Positions 23,299 through 35,059 of a stretch of 64,000 nt of DNA are shown in pieces. The first letter of the stretch is position 1. The number at the start of each line of letters is the position of its first letter. The position numbers were made by a program, and so were the translations under genes. The notes below the pieces were generated by a model that did no database searches, was not told the DNA's origin, and worked only from the letters and a program-made list of their open reading frames with translations. Source of the DNA: Lytechinus variegatus (Eukaryota > Echinodermata > Echinoidea > Temnopleuroida > Toxopneustidae); assembly GCF_018143015.1 (NCBI RefSeq), contig NC_054741.1, positions 65,260,697 through 65,324,696 of the forward strand. Reading direction: 5' to 3'.

Positions 23299-26200
23299 AT
23301 GAAGATTTTTATTCTTCTTGCTCTGGCTACTGCTGCTGCAGCCGTGCGATATGATGGGTGAGTAATGTATTACTTTGTTTTTTTTTATATTATGATTGAG
23401 AAGGGATTTTTGTTTCTTTCATATTCATCACGTTCATGAAGGTACAGCTTTTTGCTGTAAAAATAAATGAATGAAATGTAATAATTCAAAGACAATGAAT
23501 CATGAATGCATCAGTGAGAAGAACAAAAAATTAAAATAAAGATGACGATGATGTTGATAATTCTGATGGTGAGGATGATGAAGAATATTATAGGGATGGT
23601 AGTGGCAGGGTGGAAATGATAAACAGAAACAAAAAAACTATCCCAAATAAAACAATAAAACCAATAATTTAAAGAATTAAGCATAAATGCATCAATAATA
23701 AGAAGAAAATAATGATGAAGATTGTGATGGCAAGTTTGATGATGAAGATTACGGGGGCGAAGAAGATTATGTCGGTAAGTAAAATGTTTGAAAGTTCTTT
23801 TTAAACAATGCATAATTATGTGCATTACTAATAATTAGAAAACGATAAAAGATGATGATGGTGATAAAGGCTTCATTATTATTTCGTTAAAACAATTAAC
23901 TATAAACTAATATTCATTATATATGCTTACTAGAAAAACTATAGGTGTAATGGTAAACAAACAATGTAGAGCCAACGGGCGACTAAATACCTCGTATATA
24001 CAGTAGGTCCCGAGGAAAGATGTATAAAGTAAAATTGTCTATTTTGCCAAATTACTGGGAATATAACCCTGATGAATGAATAAATGTTCTCACATCTCAT
24101 CCATTGGCTTGGATTTATGTTGGGGCTTTAAGGTCCAGTCACAAATTTTTTTTTAGAAAACTCTTTGAAATATGAAAATAAATTTTCATTTAATTTTCAT
24201 CATTTTTGTGTCCTTCACTTTCCTAGATATCAGGCACTTCGTGTGGAGCCGAGGGATGAACTACAGCTTGACTTTCTTAACAACCTGAAAAATGAACTTG
24301 ACGGAAGGGTAAGGAGGATTTGGAACAGGATTTCATCGTGGAATACCATGGTGGGAACACTGTGTACCGACTGTTGAATACACATTACATGGACACAATT
24401 ATTTTCATACACACAGTGTACTGACTGAATTTCTAAAATTTGGATTCATTTATCAATTGTTATATATAATATAAATGAAGGTTACATGGAATTAAGATGA
24501 ATATGAACACTGCTGTGAATTCGAATACAATAATAGGATAATGTTTGGAGATGTATTAAGCGCTATTAAACGGCTTATGTTACATTCATTACGCGTGATC
24601 ATGGTGATTAACAAAGTGAAAATATGATACGAAGTCACCTGACCACGAATACCCAAGTTGAAATGAAAGGGATTGTCCAGGCTGGAGTTATTAATATCTC
24701 AATAAATATAGTAAAATTTACAAAGCAAAATGCTGAAAAAATTGATCGAAATTGGATAACAATTAACAAAGTTATTGAATTTTAAAGATTATTCCGGTGA
24801 AACAGTTCCAGGCATGTCTTTACGAATATTCGTTAGGTGGACTAGTGATGTCACATTCCCACTTATTCTTTTGTATTTTATTATATAAAATTAGGTTCAT
24901 TCAAAATTTTTATACCAAGAATAAAAACAATTGGAATTATTGCCGCAACCTATTAAATCATAATGGAGACATTTAAATGTTTTCATGTAATAACATACGA
25001 AAAAGGAAAGTGGGGATATGACATCATCAGCCCACCTAATGAATACTCATGCTGATGCGCATAATAACTGTTTTCACAAAATATTGATAAACTTTAAAAT
25101 TCAATAACTACGTCATTTGTGTCCGATTTTGATGAAATTTTCAGCATTTTGCTCAGTGAATTTTACTTTATTTATTTAGATATAAATATTTTCAGCCCGG
25201 ACCATTCCTTTTAACTGTTTAAGAAGAAATGAAGTTACTTTCCTCCCCCCTCTCTCTCCATATGTATATTTCTGAACTCGGCCGCGAACCACCAAAACGA
25301 CCTATATCGTTCAAGTTGCATATAGGAGGATCTTTTCATTTAATTAAGAAGTAGTAGTTATGGTGCGGTGGTAAATTCATTTCCCTCATCTTCCCTTAAT
25401 AGATATCATTCTGGTCTCAACCCCGAACCACAAAGCGACCGACCGACATCCTTGTCCAACCTCGCTTCCAGGATGACATCAAGGAATTGTTGGATGCTAA
25501 ACAGATTAAATATTCTGTCATGATCGACGATGTCCAGTCCATCATTGACTCCCAGGTCCGCTCTGAAGATGAAGTCGAGATCGGTGCGGATTTCATTTAC
25601 AGCCTATATCACACATATGCCGAGGTGAGTTTGGTAAAATCGAGCGAAAGATAGATATTCACACAGATGATGAAATATATCAGAACGAGAAAAAAAGAGT
25701 GAATTCAAATTTGGTTAACCCCAGTGTTCGCCAATTTTTTTCTTAAAGTTAAACAATAATCATGTAGCTATTTCAGAGGGCAACTAATTATAAAAATGTG
25801 TTTGAGTTATATCTTAACAGACATGACAAAGAAGGCTGTGTTATCTCGGGCCCATTGCAGAAAGAATTGCGATCAAAGGCAACTCAAGAAATCTTGCGCA
25901 ACTTGAGTTTCAGCCAATAAAGCACCCGTATTCGGGGGAGCGTTTCATTAAAGGACGTGTCGGGCGTTTATCCGACAAGTCCTGTTTTATCCGACATTAC
26001 TATAGTAACAGTGCTTCTCAACCAATCAGAATCCAGGAAAGTTGTCAGATCTGACAACTTGTCGGACGAAAATATTGAAGAAATGCCCACCAGGACTTGC
26101 GCTTGATATTTTGACTGCGTTTTTAAAAACGCAACTCTTTCTGCACCAGGCCCCAGAAGTGAAATAATGTATACGATGATGTGTGGAATAATGTGAACAT

Positions 26201-29200
26201 TGGTATATTTGACGTGCCATTTGTTAGTTCATGTTTTCATAGTGTTATACTTATAATGTCGAGACAACCGTCCATTTTACGGATGTCATGCTTATAGTGT
26301 TTAGCTAGTTAAATCTTGAAATATATTTATTATTTTCTTTCACTCATTACATAGATCCAAGCTTGGGTTTTTGATATTGCAGATGAATACAGCTCTATTG
26401 CTCAGCAATTCCAGATCGCAACATCTTACCATGGTCGTGCTATCAACGCTCTGAAGGTTTGAAATCGTCCACAAGCTCTCTCTGAATTATATACATTTCA
26501 ATTAGTTTAAAGATGTAAAGAACTATGATTATATGACTCTATATATAATCGTTGCAAACCTTGGACAGTGAACCAGGGTCATTTGAGATTGAACAAGGTG
26601 TATTTCATGACTTAGAAACTCATTGGCCATACGTATACAGGGATCGAAGGCGGGGTAAGTTGTGACACTCTTTGCATTTTGCATGTAAAGGTGGTGTCAC
26701 ACCTTGGCGTTTTAGACAGCGTATGCCCGACGTATCAAAATTTCTCTAAAACGTCGGCATACGCTGAACTTTGATTTTTTTTTCAACTCTGGGCGTATAC
26801 TTAGCGTATTCATAACGAGTTGGACGTATACATAACGTATTAGTAACTTATATCGAACGATTCGTTAACTTATAAGTAACGTATTCCAACGAATGCTTAG
26901 CGTTTTGCTGGCGTACACAACTTATGCCCTACGATAGCCTAACTTACGCATAGCGCGCGGCAGCGTATCGCTGACGTACGAACACGTGTCGTAGCCTATA
27001 TTATAAAAAGGCTGCCGCTCGACTATTCAAATCATAAGCGCACGATACATCACCGTATCAACACCACCGCCATGCCGAAGAAAACTCCTGTGAACCCCAC
27101 CTTTATATACCAATTCCTATAAACGTTGTCAATACGCCATTATACGGTAGCTGTAAGTTATAAACACGTTCAGTAAGTTTTGTGGTCGTCCGGAGCACGT
27201 CTTCATACGTCTTCATACGTCAATATACGTTGGAGTTAAGTTACACATACGTTCAAAGCACGTTACTCATAGGTTAGAAGTAAGTTTTAGGGTACGCTGG
27301 ACATTATCTCGACGTACATCGACTTATGAGTAACTTACGAATAACGTGTGTCAACGTGTATCAACGATCGCGTAACTTGCCTACAACTTATGGCCCGCGT
27401 ATGCGGGACGTATAAGCCATACGCTGGCATACGTCGAAAAATTTTGTGCTTGCACAAAATTTTTCGACAACCTCGCCGTATGACGACGTATACCAGCGTG
27501 TTTTAGCGTACTCTTAACGTATGCAAAACTTACCCGTAACGTATTCGACGTACGCCAGCGTATTCGCCAAATTCCTCATACGTCGGGCATACGCTGTCTA
27601 AAACGCCAATGTGTGACAGCGCCTTTAGAATTGATATGAATAATAATAATGTAGACAGAAATAAGTACCTTGCCTTTAAATTTGATTCTTGGGAAATATT
27701 TTTCACCTTTATATAACTTTCTACCCCCACACTGAAAGTCATTGTGACCTTTGGAAAAAATCGATGTCAAATGGCTCAACTTGCCCCATCTCTGTGGTAA
27801 GTTGTGTCACCTTCTGGGGTAATTTGAGCCACAAAAACTATGTACAAAATGTATGCGGGAAGAACCAGCATGCAATTTTTTATTTAAAGTCTTTTCAAAT
27901 ACTAGCATCCTCTACAAGTAAAAGAACTGTCATGTGGTTTTGCTCCTTTCTGCCTGCATATCAATGGCTTTTAAAAGATTGTTGTTGTTTTTATTGTACA
28001 TTACCATAAGAATTACCATGGCTCAACTTGCCCCATGTTCTCTGGTTCAACTTACCCCAGTCCTAACTTCATGCGATATTTTCACATCAGCACATTTCTT
28101 CTGCATCCATCATGTAAAAGACTATGACAAGAATGAGAATCCATACCTGGACTAACAATATTGTTCTTATTTCTTTATCATATTTAAAGACATGTATGGG
28201 TAAAAAGCACTAATGTATTTTACATGCACCCTTTTTTACTTTTTTGGCTGAAATTCGTATTTCCCTCGAAAAAAGTACTTCTTGTTTCAAAGTTGAAAGC
28301 AATGGGGGTGGGGTTAAGGGTTATACAGTGCGTATCAAAAAAAAGTTTACACTTAGAAAAAATCCTGTAAAATTATATATTTGTAATATCCTGACAATTT
28401 TCGCACATTTTAGCATTGGTACAGATCCATTTAAGCAAATGACGATATAACTGTCGAAAAATATTTCCGCTTGAGTGAGCACCACTTTGTTTTGAAAAGT
28501 TGGTGAAAAATGATTTGCGCAGAACTTTGAAATAGTTATGCGAATAAAAGTAGACCTTAATCATGAAGAACACGTGGAAATTAGCAAGTAAAATTGATAT
28601 GAAGATATCTTTTACCTTTTTAAACTTGTTTCCTTTCCCAAAACACTTCGAAGAGTGCATTGCGCCCCCCTCCCACTCCCCCACACACCGAGTCCATCGT
28701 GACGATATTTGCTTTACACTGAGCTGTGATTTACACGAAATGGCTTAGGCTTCATTTTCATTTTGTTAATCATTGCCAAGCTTGGAAAAAGTGTGGAGAA
28801 ACAAGTATTAAATGAAAATTAAATGTAAACCAACTTTAAATGATAAAAACTTAGTGAAAAATGCTGGAGATGGCTGATATAAACTTTTGTTCAGATTCAG
28901 TTATGTCCTCAGATCCAGCTGGCACAAAATGGGTAAAGGTTGCGCTTACTAAGTGTTAAAATTTCAAATTTGGGCGACAAAATTGTTACAAAATGCTTGA
29001 ATGTATCCGTTTTATTTCAATTGGCTAAAAGTGCTAGGGAAATTTATGAGAAATGCTTCGCAGGGTAAGTTTGATTTCGCCCTTTCCCCTTGACACAGCG
29101 TGAAAACAAGCATTTCTGCGCAAACAGATTTCTGCGAGCTTTACAAAAATGGACAGTGCTCACTCAAGTGTAACATTCTGTCAAAACTTTTACTTTCATT

Positions 29201-32200
29201 GGATAGATGAGACCCAAACCAATAATTATACGTGAAAAAAATTACCCACATGTTGTATATTTTTTAATTCCCAGGGCTTTTTCAAAGTGTAAACTTTTTT
29301 TTGATACGCACTGTATAATAGGTCATATACATGACACCACCGCAATGTGTCTCTTTCTCTTTCCCCGTCCATTCTATTCTTTGTCAAGTTCTTCGATCAT
29401 TCCAGTGTTGTCTTTTTACCTGATTATATTTCAATTTATCGTATCTCACGTATCCTTATTTTTCTAGATCAGTACAGGAGGTGGTGGCACAAAGAAAGCA
29501 GTCTACTGGCAGGGAGGCATCCACGCACGTGAATGGATCTCACCAGCTACAGTCATGTTTATCACCAAGTCTGTAAGAATCCTCCTATTATACAACTTAC
29601 GATGCTATATCTTCTAAAACTCTCACACACTTTAAAAAGGTTTACCAAATTGTTTGGGAAAAGGGAATACTCGTGCATTTTACTTAATGTACACCTGTAC
29701 CCAACTATACACAGGCAAGTCAGTCAACTTTTACTCAATAAAGGGTGATTTTCTCAACATCGTTTTACATTGCATACCCAATGGTAAAGTTAATAATTTA
29801 TCTTGATAATGAAGGGCCACATGAGTACACTATGGCTGTATAATGCATGGTTATGCTCGCAAAAAAGTTCTACTCTCTCTCTGAGGGACATGGAAATTAG
29901 GGGCAGGGGTTCCAATACTGATTTGTAATCGTGTAAGTTTACAAAAACATTGTTTCTATTTTTAATAATTCTTCTGAGATTAGTTACAAATATTACGTGT
30001 AATTTATAAAATAATTCCATGTATTAGTCATTATTATAAGCTATTGATAAAATCATAAGAATATAACTTTGATAATGAAACATTTTGTCTACTCGGTGCA
30101 GCTTCTGGAGAGGTACGGCGTGGACAACGATGTGACAGAAATCCTAGATACTTTCGATTTTTACATTGTACCCTCACTCAACGTCGATGGCTATTATCAT
30201 TCTTGGAACTTTGTAAGTAATATATAGATCATTCTTGCAATTCTGTAAGGAAAGACAATGCTTGCAACTTTACTACAAGTAAAAGAGTAACCAAATCTAC
30301 TTCACAATTCACCTTACTGCTTGTATGAATATGTTTTTACTATTTGTACTACGAGGATCAAGTTAACAATTTCACCATCAAACTATTTAAATGAGAAAAT
30401 TACATGTTACTGCAGAAAATGTAGGCCTATTGTAATAATATGCAAATTGTGTGTTTGTGTATGAATTTTAGGCAGAATTTGTGTTTAGATTTAGGATTAA
30501 TGATTATAATATTTCATTTACTTACGTATGTGGTGAATTTTGTAAAACGTTAAGAAACGTATACGAGGGAACGAAGCAAACGAGCTGAACTCATGGACAA
30601 TTTGGGGCAAATTCTAATTAACGTTCAAGGACCAGGTTATAGATTTTATATCAAAAATACGAGAAAAAATAGTTTTGGCAAGATCCAGAGGAAAATAATT
30701 ATAAGATATATATCAATAGTTCATCACTACTAGTAAGACTGATATGTGATGAAACATATTCATAACGATTTCATATCCTAGGACCGACTGTGGAGGAAGA
30801 CTCGATCGGTTAACAGGGGTAATGGATGCCGACAGTGGCGTACCGTGGGTCACGGCATTGGGGGGGCACCAGCAAAAATTTTGAGTCACCAAGTGAGCGC
30901 GCGAAGCGCGCTCAGTTGCTAATTATGCTGACCTAATAGAGATATTTTAAGGACAGTGTCATTAAACGGATATGTATGTCACTGATCACATAATGCGAGC
31001 GCGAAGCGCGAGCTGAATTTTTTTATATTCAGACCTAAAAGGGGAAATTATAAGCAAATTTTTTTATCATGATATGTACCTGTTTCGCTAAACAAACAAT
31101 GCGAGCGCGAAGCGCGAGCTGAAATTTTTGTATATATTAATCCCAATCAGACATTTTAAGGACTACATATTTTAGGAATCTATTAAGAGTATACATATCT
31201 CACCATAGTATTCTAATGCGAGTGCCAAGCGCTTGCTGATTTTGTTAGAATTATATGCATCCAAACACATAAAGCAATTGTCATTGTAATCATGATTAAA
31301 ATGCGCATCTTACTAATCAAATATTGCGAGCGCGAAGCGAGCTAAAAATTTAGGAAATTCAGACCTGAAGAGGGACATTTTAAGGCTTCTTTCGTTGGAA
31401 TTCACGACGACCCTACGTATTTCATTAACCAAATGAAGCGAGCGCGAAGCGCGAGCTGAAATTTTTGTATATATTGACCCCAAACATGGATATTTTAAGG
31501 ACTATTTTTAAAAGAATCCATTAAGAGTACACATATCTCACCATAGTTATCTAATGCGAGTGCCAAGCGCATGCTGATTTTGTTAGAATTACACCTAAAG
31601 ACATACTTTTTGTAGTCATTGTAGTCATGATTATCATACGCATCTCACTATTCAAATATTGCGAGCTCGAGATTTTGGAAATTCACACCTGAAGAGGGGC
31701 ATTCTAAGGCTTGTTTGTAGGAATTCACGTAGACCACTAACCAAATGATGCGAGCGCAAGCTGAAATCTTTGATATTCAGATTTTAAAAAATGGACATTT
31801 TAAGGACTGATTTTAGGAAATCATGAAGAGCAGACATATTATCTCACTAATCCACTAATGCGAACGTAAGCACGGACGGGAAATGTTTTATATTAAGACC
31901 TTAAAATGATATGTCACTACATAAAACAATAATAATTCGAAGTGCGTGGAGATATATTTCGTGTATATTGACTTGAAAACGGGAGGTTTTAGTACAACAG
32001 GATTATAATATCTCGTAAAACAGACAATGCGAGTATCAGGAACAATGGAGACATAGGCCCTGAGCATATTATGTTTCATAAAGTTATATATTTTTTATTT
32101 TTATGTAATATAACATAACATAATTATAATATAATATAACATAATTAACAATAATTTCTTCCTTCCCACTATGTTTCTTTCACTTTCTCCCTCTTTTTCT

Positions 32201-34964
32201 CTTTTTCCCTTTTTTTTCTGGCTAGCCGATTGGGGGGGCACGTGCCCCCCCATGCCCCCCCGTAGTTACGCCACTGGATGCCGAGGTGTCGATCCTAACA
32301 GGAACTACGAATATGAATGGGGAGGTATGTAGCTGTTCCTAATATTGTGGTGAAAAACTCAATAGCCAACAATTACAACTGTATTTGTGATATCAAAAAT
32401 GCAGTTGTAATTGTTGGCTTACTGAAATTGAAAATCTCTGTATATATCTTCAAATAAAAAAAAGTGTATGCAAACATAAGAAGTAATAGTAACTAATTCA
32501 ATATTTATAATATTAACACTATAACACTAGATTGGTCATATGAACTATTCTGTACAAAGCAGTTTGCTAATGTATAGGCCTACATTCTATTTGATTTACT
32601 TATTTATTTATTAGTATCAATAATTGACATAAAAGCTCACATAGTTTCTTAGAATCATGTGCTATATATTATGCCTGGTATTCTAACAAACCACTAAAAC
32701 AGTTGTAAGGGGGGGGGGGGGTCAACAAAAAGAACAAAGAATAAACTATTGAATCTTACAGATTTTTTAAATACGATTTTAAGCAGTAGTATACCGATAT
32801 CCCATTGATTCGATTTTCCTTAGCGGTAGCATGGATCCTTATTCATTTTGTTTCCTGCATGTATAGGTGAGGGTGCAAACCCCAATCCCTGCACAGAAAC
32901 CTACCCTGGACCGAACGCATTCTCTGAACGCGAGATAGCCGAAACAACATCTTTCCTTCTCAACGCCAACCAGGAGTTCGTTTGCTTCATCGACTTCCAC
33001 AGTTACTCTCAGCTCTGGCTTGCTCCCTGGTCGTACACGGCCAGGGCACGCCTCCCAGAGGACTTGGAGGATCACGTAAGGAAAAGGGAGATAATTGGAT
33101 GGAGAGAGCGAGGGAGAGAGAAGGGGGAGGGTGCTTGGGGTGTGTGTATAACTATGTAAGGGTGTTTGAGTTGTAAGTGTGTGTGCGAAAGAGAAAGAGA
33201 GGTATGTCTTGGTCGGGGGGATGTGTGTGGGATGGTGTGAGTGTGTGAGGGCGTGTGTGAAAGAGAGGGAGAAGAGAGAGAGATTGTGTGCGTGCGATAG
33301 ATATTGCATGGAGCTATTACAGAGAGCTTTATGGTATATGCGTCGGGGGGGGGGGAGGTGAGCGTGTGTATGTGTGAGGAAAAGATAAGTGTGTGGGTGG
33401 GTGGGTGAGTGTGTGTGTTGATCGGCCGAACTGGTGACGATGATGGTGGGTGAGATGGTGGAGATGTTGTTTGTGAACGAAGACGGCGATGCTGCTGGTC
33501 TTGATGATGACTGTAGCAAGTCAACGATCACGTAAAATAAAGAAATTCCACAACATCTTGAAGTAGTTGTAAATGTATATAAGGATGACGACGAGGATGA
33601 TACAGCTTTTCCTACCACCATGCGGATAAGGTCTTTGAATGGACGACCGTGCGAAATAATAAAATATAATTTATATTTGGGCATTATACAGTGATAGCGA
33701 AATCAATGTAAAATGCATTTCAGTGGCTGCAACGTTAGGTCTTGATCGATAAAAACTCCATGTACCCTTTTTACTAACATCTTTAATCATATTTTCTATT
33801 TTTCTTTTTTTAGTTTGACGCTGGAATGAAGGCTATCACCGCTTTAGAGAGTGTGTACAATACAGACTACCTCTATGGACCCTCCGCCTTGACTCTCTGT
33901 AAGTTAACAAATTTGTTATTGAAATATGAATATTTTTATTTTGGTCCTGGATTGCGAGGAGAAAATTTAGGCAGTGAAACAATCATCATCATCATTATCT
34001 CGACCGGCATTGCAGCTATTAGCCAATAAGGCAATATTTAGGGGTCATTTTGATTAATCTTTCGTATACAAATTTTTAAAGTTTTATCATGATTGGTATA
34101 TACAATATTCACATTCTTTTACATACATATGTAAATAATTGAAATGTAAATGACAAATAAGATATATCAGTCTATCAGTCTATCTATCGACGGATTTATA
34201 AGAAAGTAAATAAATGCATAAACAAAATGAATAAATAGATAGATAGATAGATAAATAAACAAATGATTGAAAGCCCTATGAAAGACCACTAGTCATGATT
34301 GAACGATCTCCCCTGCTAAATGATTCCAATATATAGCCGTTTGTCAGTCCTGGGTTGTCCTTTAAGTTCAACTCTACCAGAGGCCTCTAATTATTTACAT
34401 GATTTAGAGAACCTGTTGTTACGTGCATTTCAGCTGCGTTTCATGGAATACAATACATTCCCGATCGGTAGATATTTCCCTCACCTGGGTTGTGTGTACC
34501 ACAATGTGGATAAATTCTTTGTGAAGAAAATAATCACAGAAAGTAAGGTCTGAATCTACGACCCTCTGACGACGGTCTGGGGCCCGTTGCAGAAAGAGTT
34601 GCAATCAAACGCAACTCTAAAAATCATGCGCAACTTGATTTTCAACCAATCAACAGCGCGCATTTTTGACTTGCAATTGATTTTTTGACTTGCGTTTAAA
34701 CGCAACTCTTTGTGCAACGGGCCCCAGAACAGATAAACCTTGACGCCTCCGTTCTTTCTGGATTGTGTCGCAGACGCCGCCTCAGGATGCAGTGTGGATT
34801 GGGGTTACGCCAAACTGGGAGCCAAGTACTCGTACGTGGTCGAGCTGAGAGATATGGGATCATACGGGTTTCTCCTTCCCTCTGATCAGATCATCCCAAC
34901 CGGAGAGGAGACACTTGAAGGAGTCCTGGCACTCTGTAAACACATGGTGGAAGAATACAAGTAG
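23299..34964 (+). CDS. Secreted zinc carboxypeptidase copy A (family M14A), exon 7 interrupted by a transposon
   Basis: Exons: 23299-23357, 24227-24308, 25403-25624, 26355-26456, 29468-29572, 30102-30212, 30782-30832 plus 32285-32324 (one exon split by an insertion), 32867-33075, 33814-33898, 34774-34964. Without the insertion they encode 418 residues, the usual length for pancreatic-type pro-carboxypeptidases. Residues about 1-16 are a hydrophobic signal peptide (MKIFILLALATAAAA). The propeptide follows to about residue 100-105, with a candidate tryptic activation site after Arg100. Catalytic features by homology to bovine CPA: zinc ligands His174 and Glu177 (HARE) and His302 (DFHSYSQ); Arg232 (WRKTRS); Asn249-Arg250 (DPNRN); Tyr356; catalytic Glu379 (VELRD). 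The position-255 equivalent is Val363 (CSVDW), which suggests a hydrophobic, A-type pocket. Role: removal of C-terminal residues from peptides in the gut or extracellular space (family knowledge). All ten exons are otherwise open. Reading straight into the insertion gives about 30 foreign codons and then a stop, so the gene is disrupted unless the insert is spliced out or polymorphic. Confidence 0.92.
24666..25211. mobile_element. MITE, AAAGGGATTGTCCAGGCTG family
   Basis: Inverted arms AAAGGGATTGTCCAGGCTG and CAGCCCGGACCATTCCTTTT, about 546 bp, with TATCTCAATAAATA and AGTAAAATTYAC sub-blocks at both ends. Other copies: 43075-43656 and a truncated one at 58027. It lies in intron 2 of copy A. 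Confidence 0.7.
25845..26156. mobile_element. GGGCCCRTTGCAG MITE carrying a nested MITE
   Basis: The outer ends are CTCGGGCCCATTGCAGAAAG and CTTTCTGCACCAGGCCCCAG. Inside at about 25934-26094 sits a copy of the GTCGGA palindromic MITE (compare 924-1082). An uninterrupted outer copy is at 34577-34727. Confidence 0.7.
26688..27625. mobile_element. Foldback element rich in ACGTAT motifs, TA duplication
   Basis: The ends AAGGTGGTGTCACACC and, inverted, AAGGCGCTGTCACACA continue as a ~47-bp TIR (GGCGTTTTAGACAGCGTATG). TA flanks at 26686-26687 and 27626-27627, and the empty site is seen in the copy at 15039-15895. The interior is a dense array of CGTATAC/ACGTAT words with a perfect hairpin (AAAATTTTGTGC/GCACAAAATTTT) near 27436-27466. 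Confidence 0.8.
28324..29315. mobile_element. Tc1/mariner-like MITE, ~992 bp
   Basis: TACAGTGCGTATCAAAAAAA at the left and its inverted copy ending CGCACTGTA at the right, flanked by TA (28322-28323 and 29316-29317). The ends resemble Tc1/mariner termini. There is no transposase. A truncated inverted relative is at about 52293-53076. Confidence 0.75.
30782..32324 (+). other. Exon 7 of carboxypeptidase A, split by a TIR element
   Basis: In copy B this exon is an uninterrupted 91 bp (51385-51475). Here the first 51 bp (30782-30832) end in GATGCCGA. The same 8 bp recur at 32277-32284, right after the inserted element, and the remaining 40 bp complete the exon to the GTATGT donor. The break lies between the codons for the Arg127-equivalent and the Asn144/Arg145-equivalents. 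Confidence 0.9.
30833..32276. mobile_element. hAT-like element inserted in carboxypeptidase A exon 7
   Basis: It starts CAGTGGCGTACC and ends GTAGTTACGCCACTG, with exact 8-bp duplications GATGCCGA (30825-30832 and 32277-32284). The 1,444-bp interior holds nine GCGAGYGC-type units (30994, 31101, 31218, 31326, 31438, 31556, 31661, 31750, 31860). No transposase ORF. A second, inverted copy begins at about 63228. Confidence 0.9.
33095..33470. repeat. GT/GA-rich low-complexity tract
   Basis: GTGTGTG, GAGAGAGAG and GGGTGGGTGGGT runs in intron 8 of copy A. The long minus-strand ORF across it is a composition artefact. Confidence 0.7.
34577..34727. mobile_element. Palindromic MITE, GGGGCCCGTTGCAG family
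   Basis: Ends CTGGGGCCCGTTGCAGAAAG and CTTTGTGCAACGGGCCCCAG. The inner arms GAGTTGC...CAAACGCAACTC also pair. 151 bp, in intron 9 of copy A. Confidence 0.75.
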
Positions 34965-35007
34965 ATAGAATTTGATACTTATAGGAATGGAATCCCAATC
35001 TAAAAGG

Positions 35008-35013
35008 AATAAA
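35008..35013 (+). terminator. Polyadenylation signal of carboxypeptidase A
   Basis: AATAAA lies 44 bp after the stop codon of copy A, in a typical short 3' UTR. Another AATAAA lies near 35637, and more follow downstream. Confidence 0.5.
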
Positions 35014-35059
35014 GTGATCACATATTCACTCTTTTACGAGTAAGAAAAATTCTTGAAAA

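Larger units (their letters stand above)
26639..29370. mobile_element. GGCGGGGTAAGTTG-family element, inverted, hosting two insertions
   Basis: Its three pieces (26639-26687, 27626-28323, 29316-29370) align in order with the reverse complement of 15039-15895: GGCGGGGTAAGTTG start, TGGCTCAACTTGCCCCAT middle, CATGACACCACCGCAATGT end. The gaps are filled by two other elements. The right terminus is decayed. It lies in intron 4 of carboxypeptidase A. Confidence 0.75.

Noticed and set aside
30994-31890. Regularly spaced GC-rich words resembling a CRISPR array
   Set aside because: Eukaryotic context, spacers related to each other, and the array lies inside a TIR element with target duplications.
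32839-33684. 281-codon minus-strand ORF, the longest in the window
   Set aside because: It is rich in Ser/Thr/His/Leu from the complement of a GT/GA simple-sequence tract and overlaps the real exon 8 of carboxypeptidase A on the other strand.
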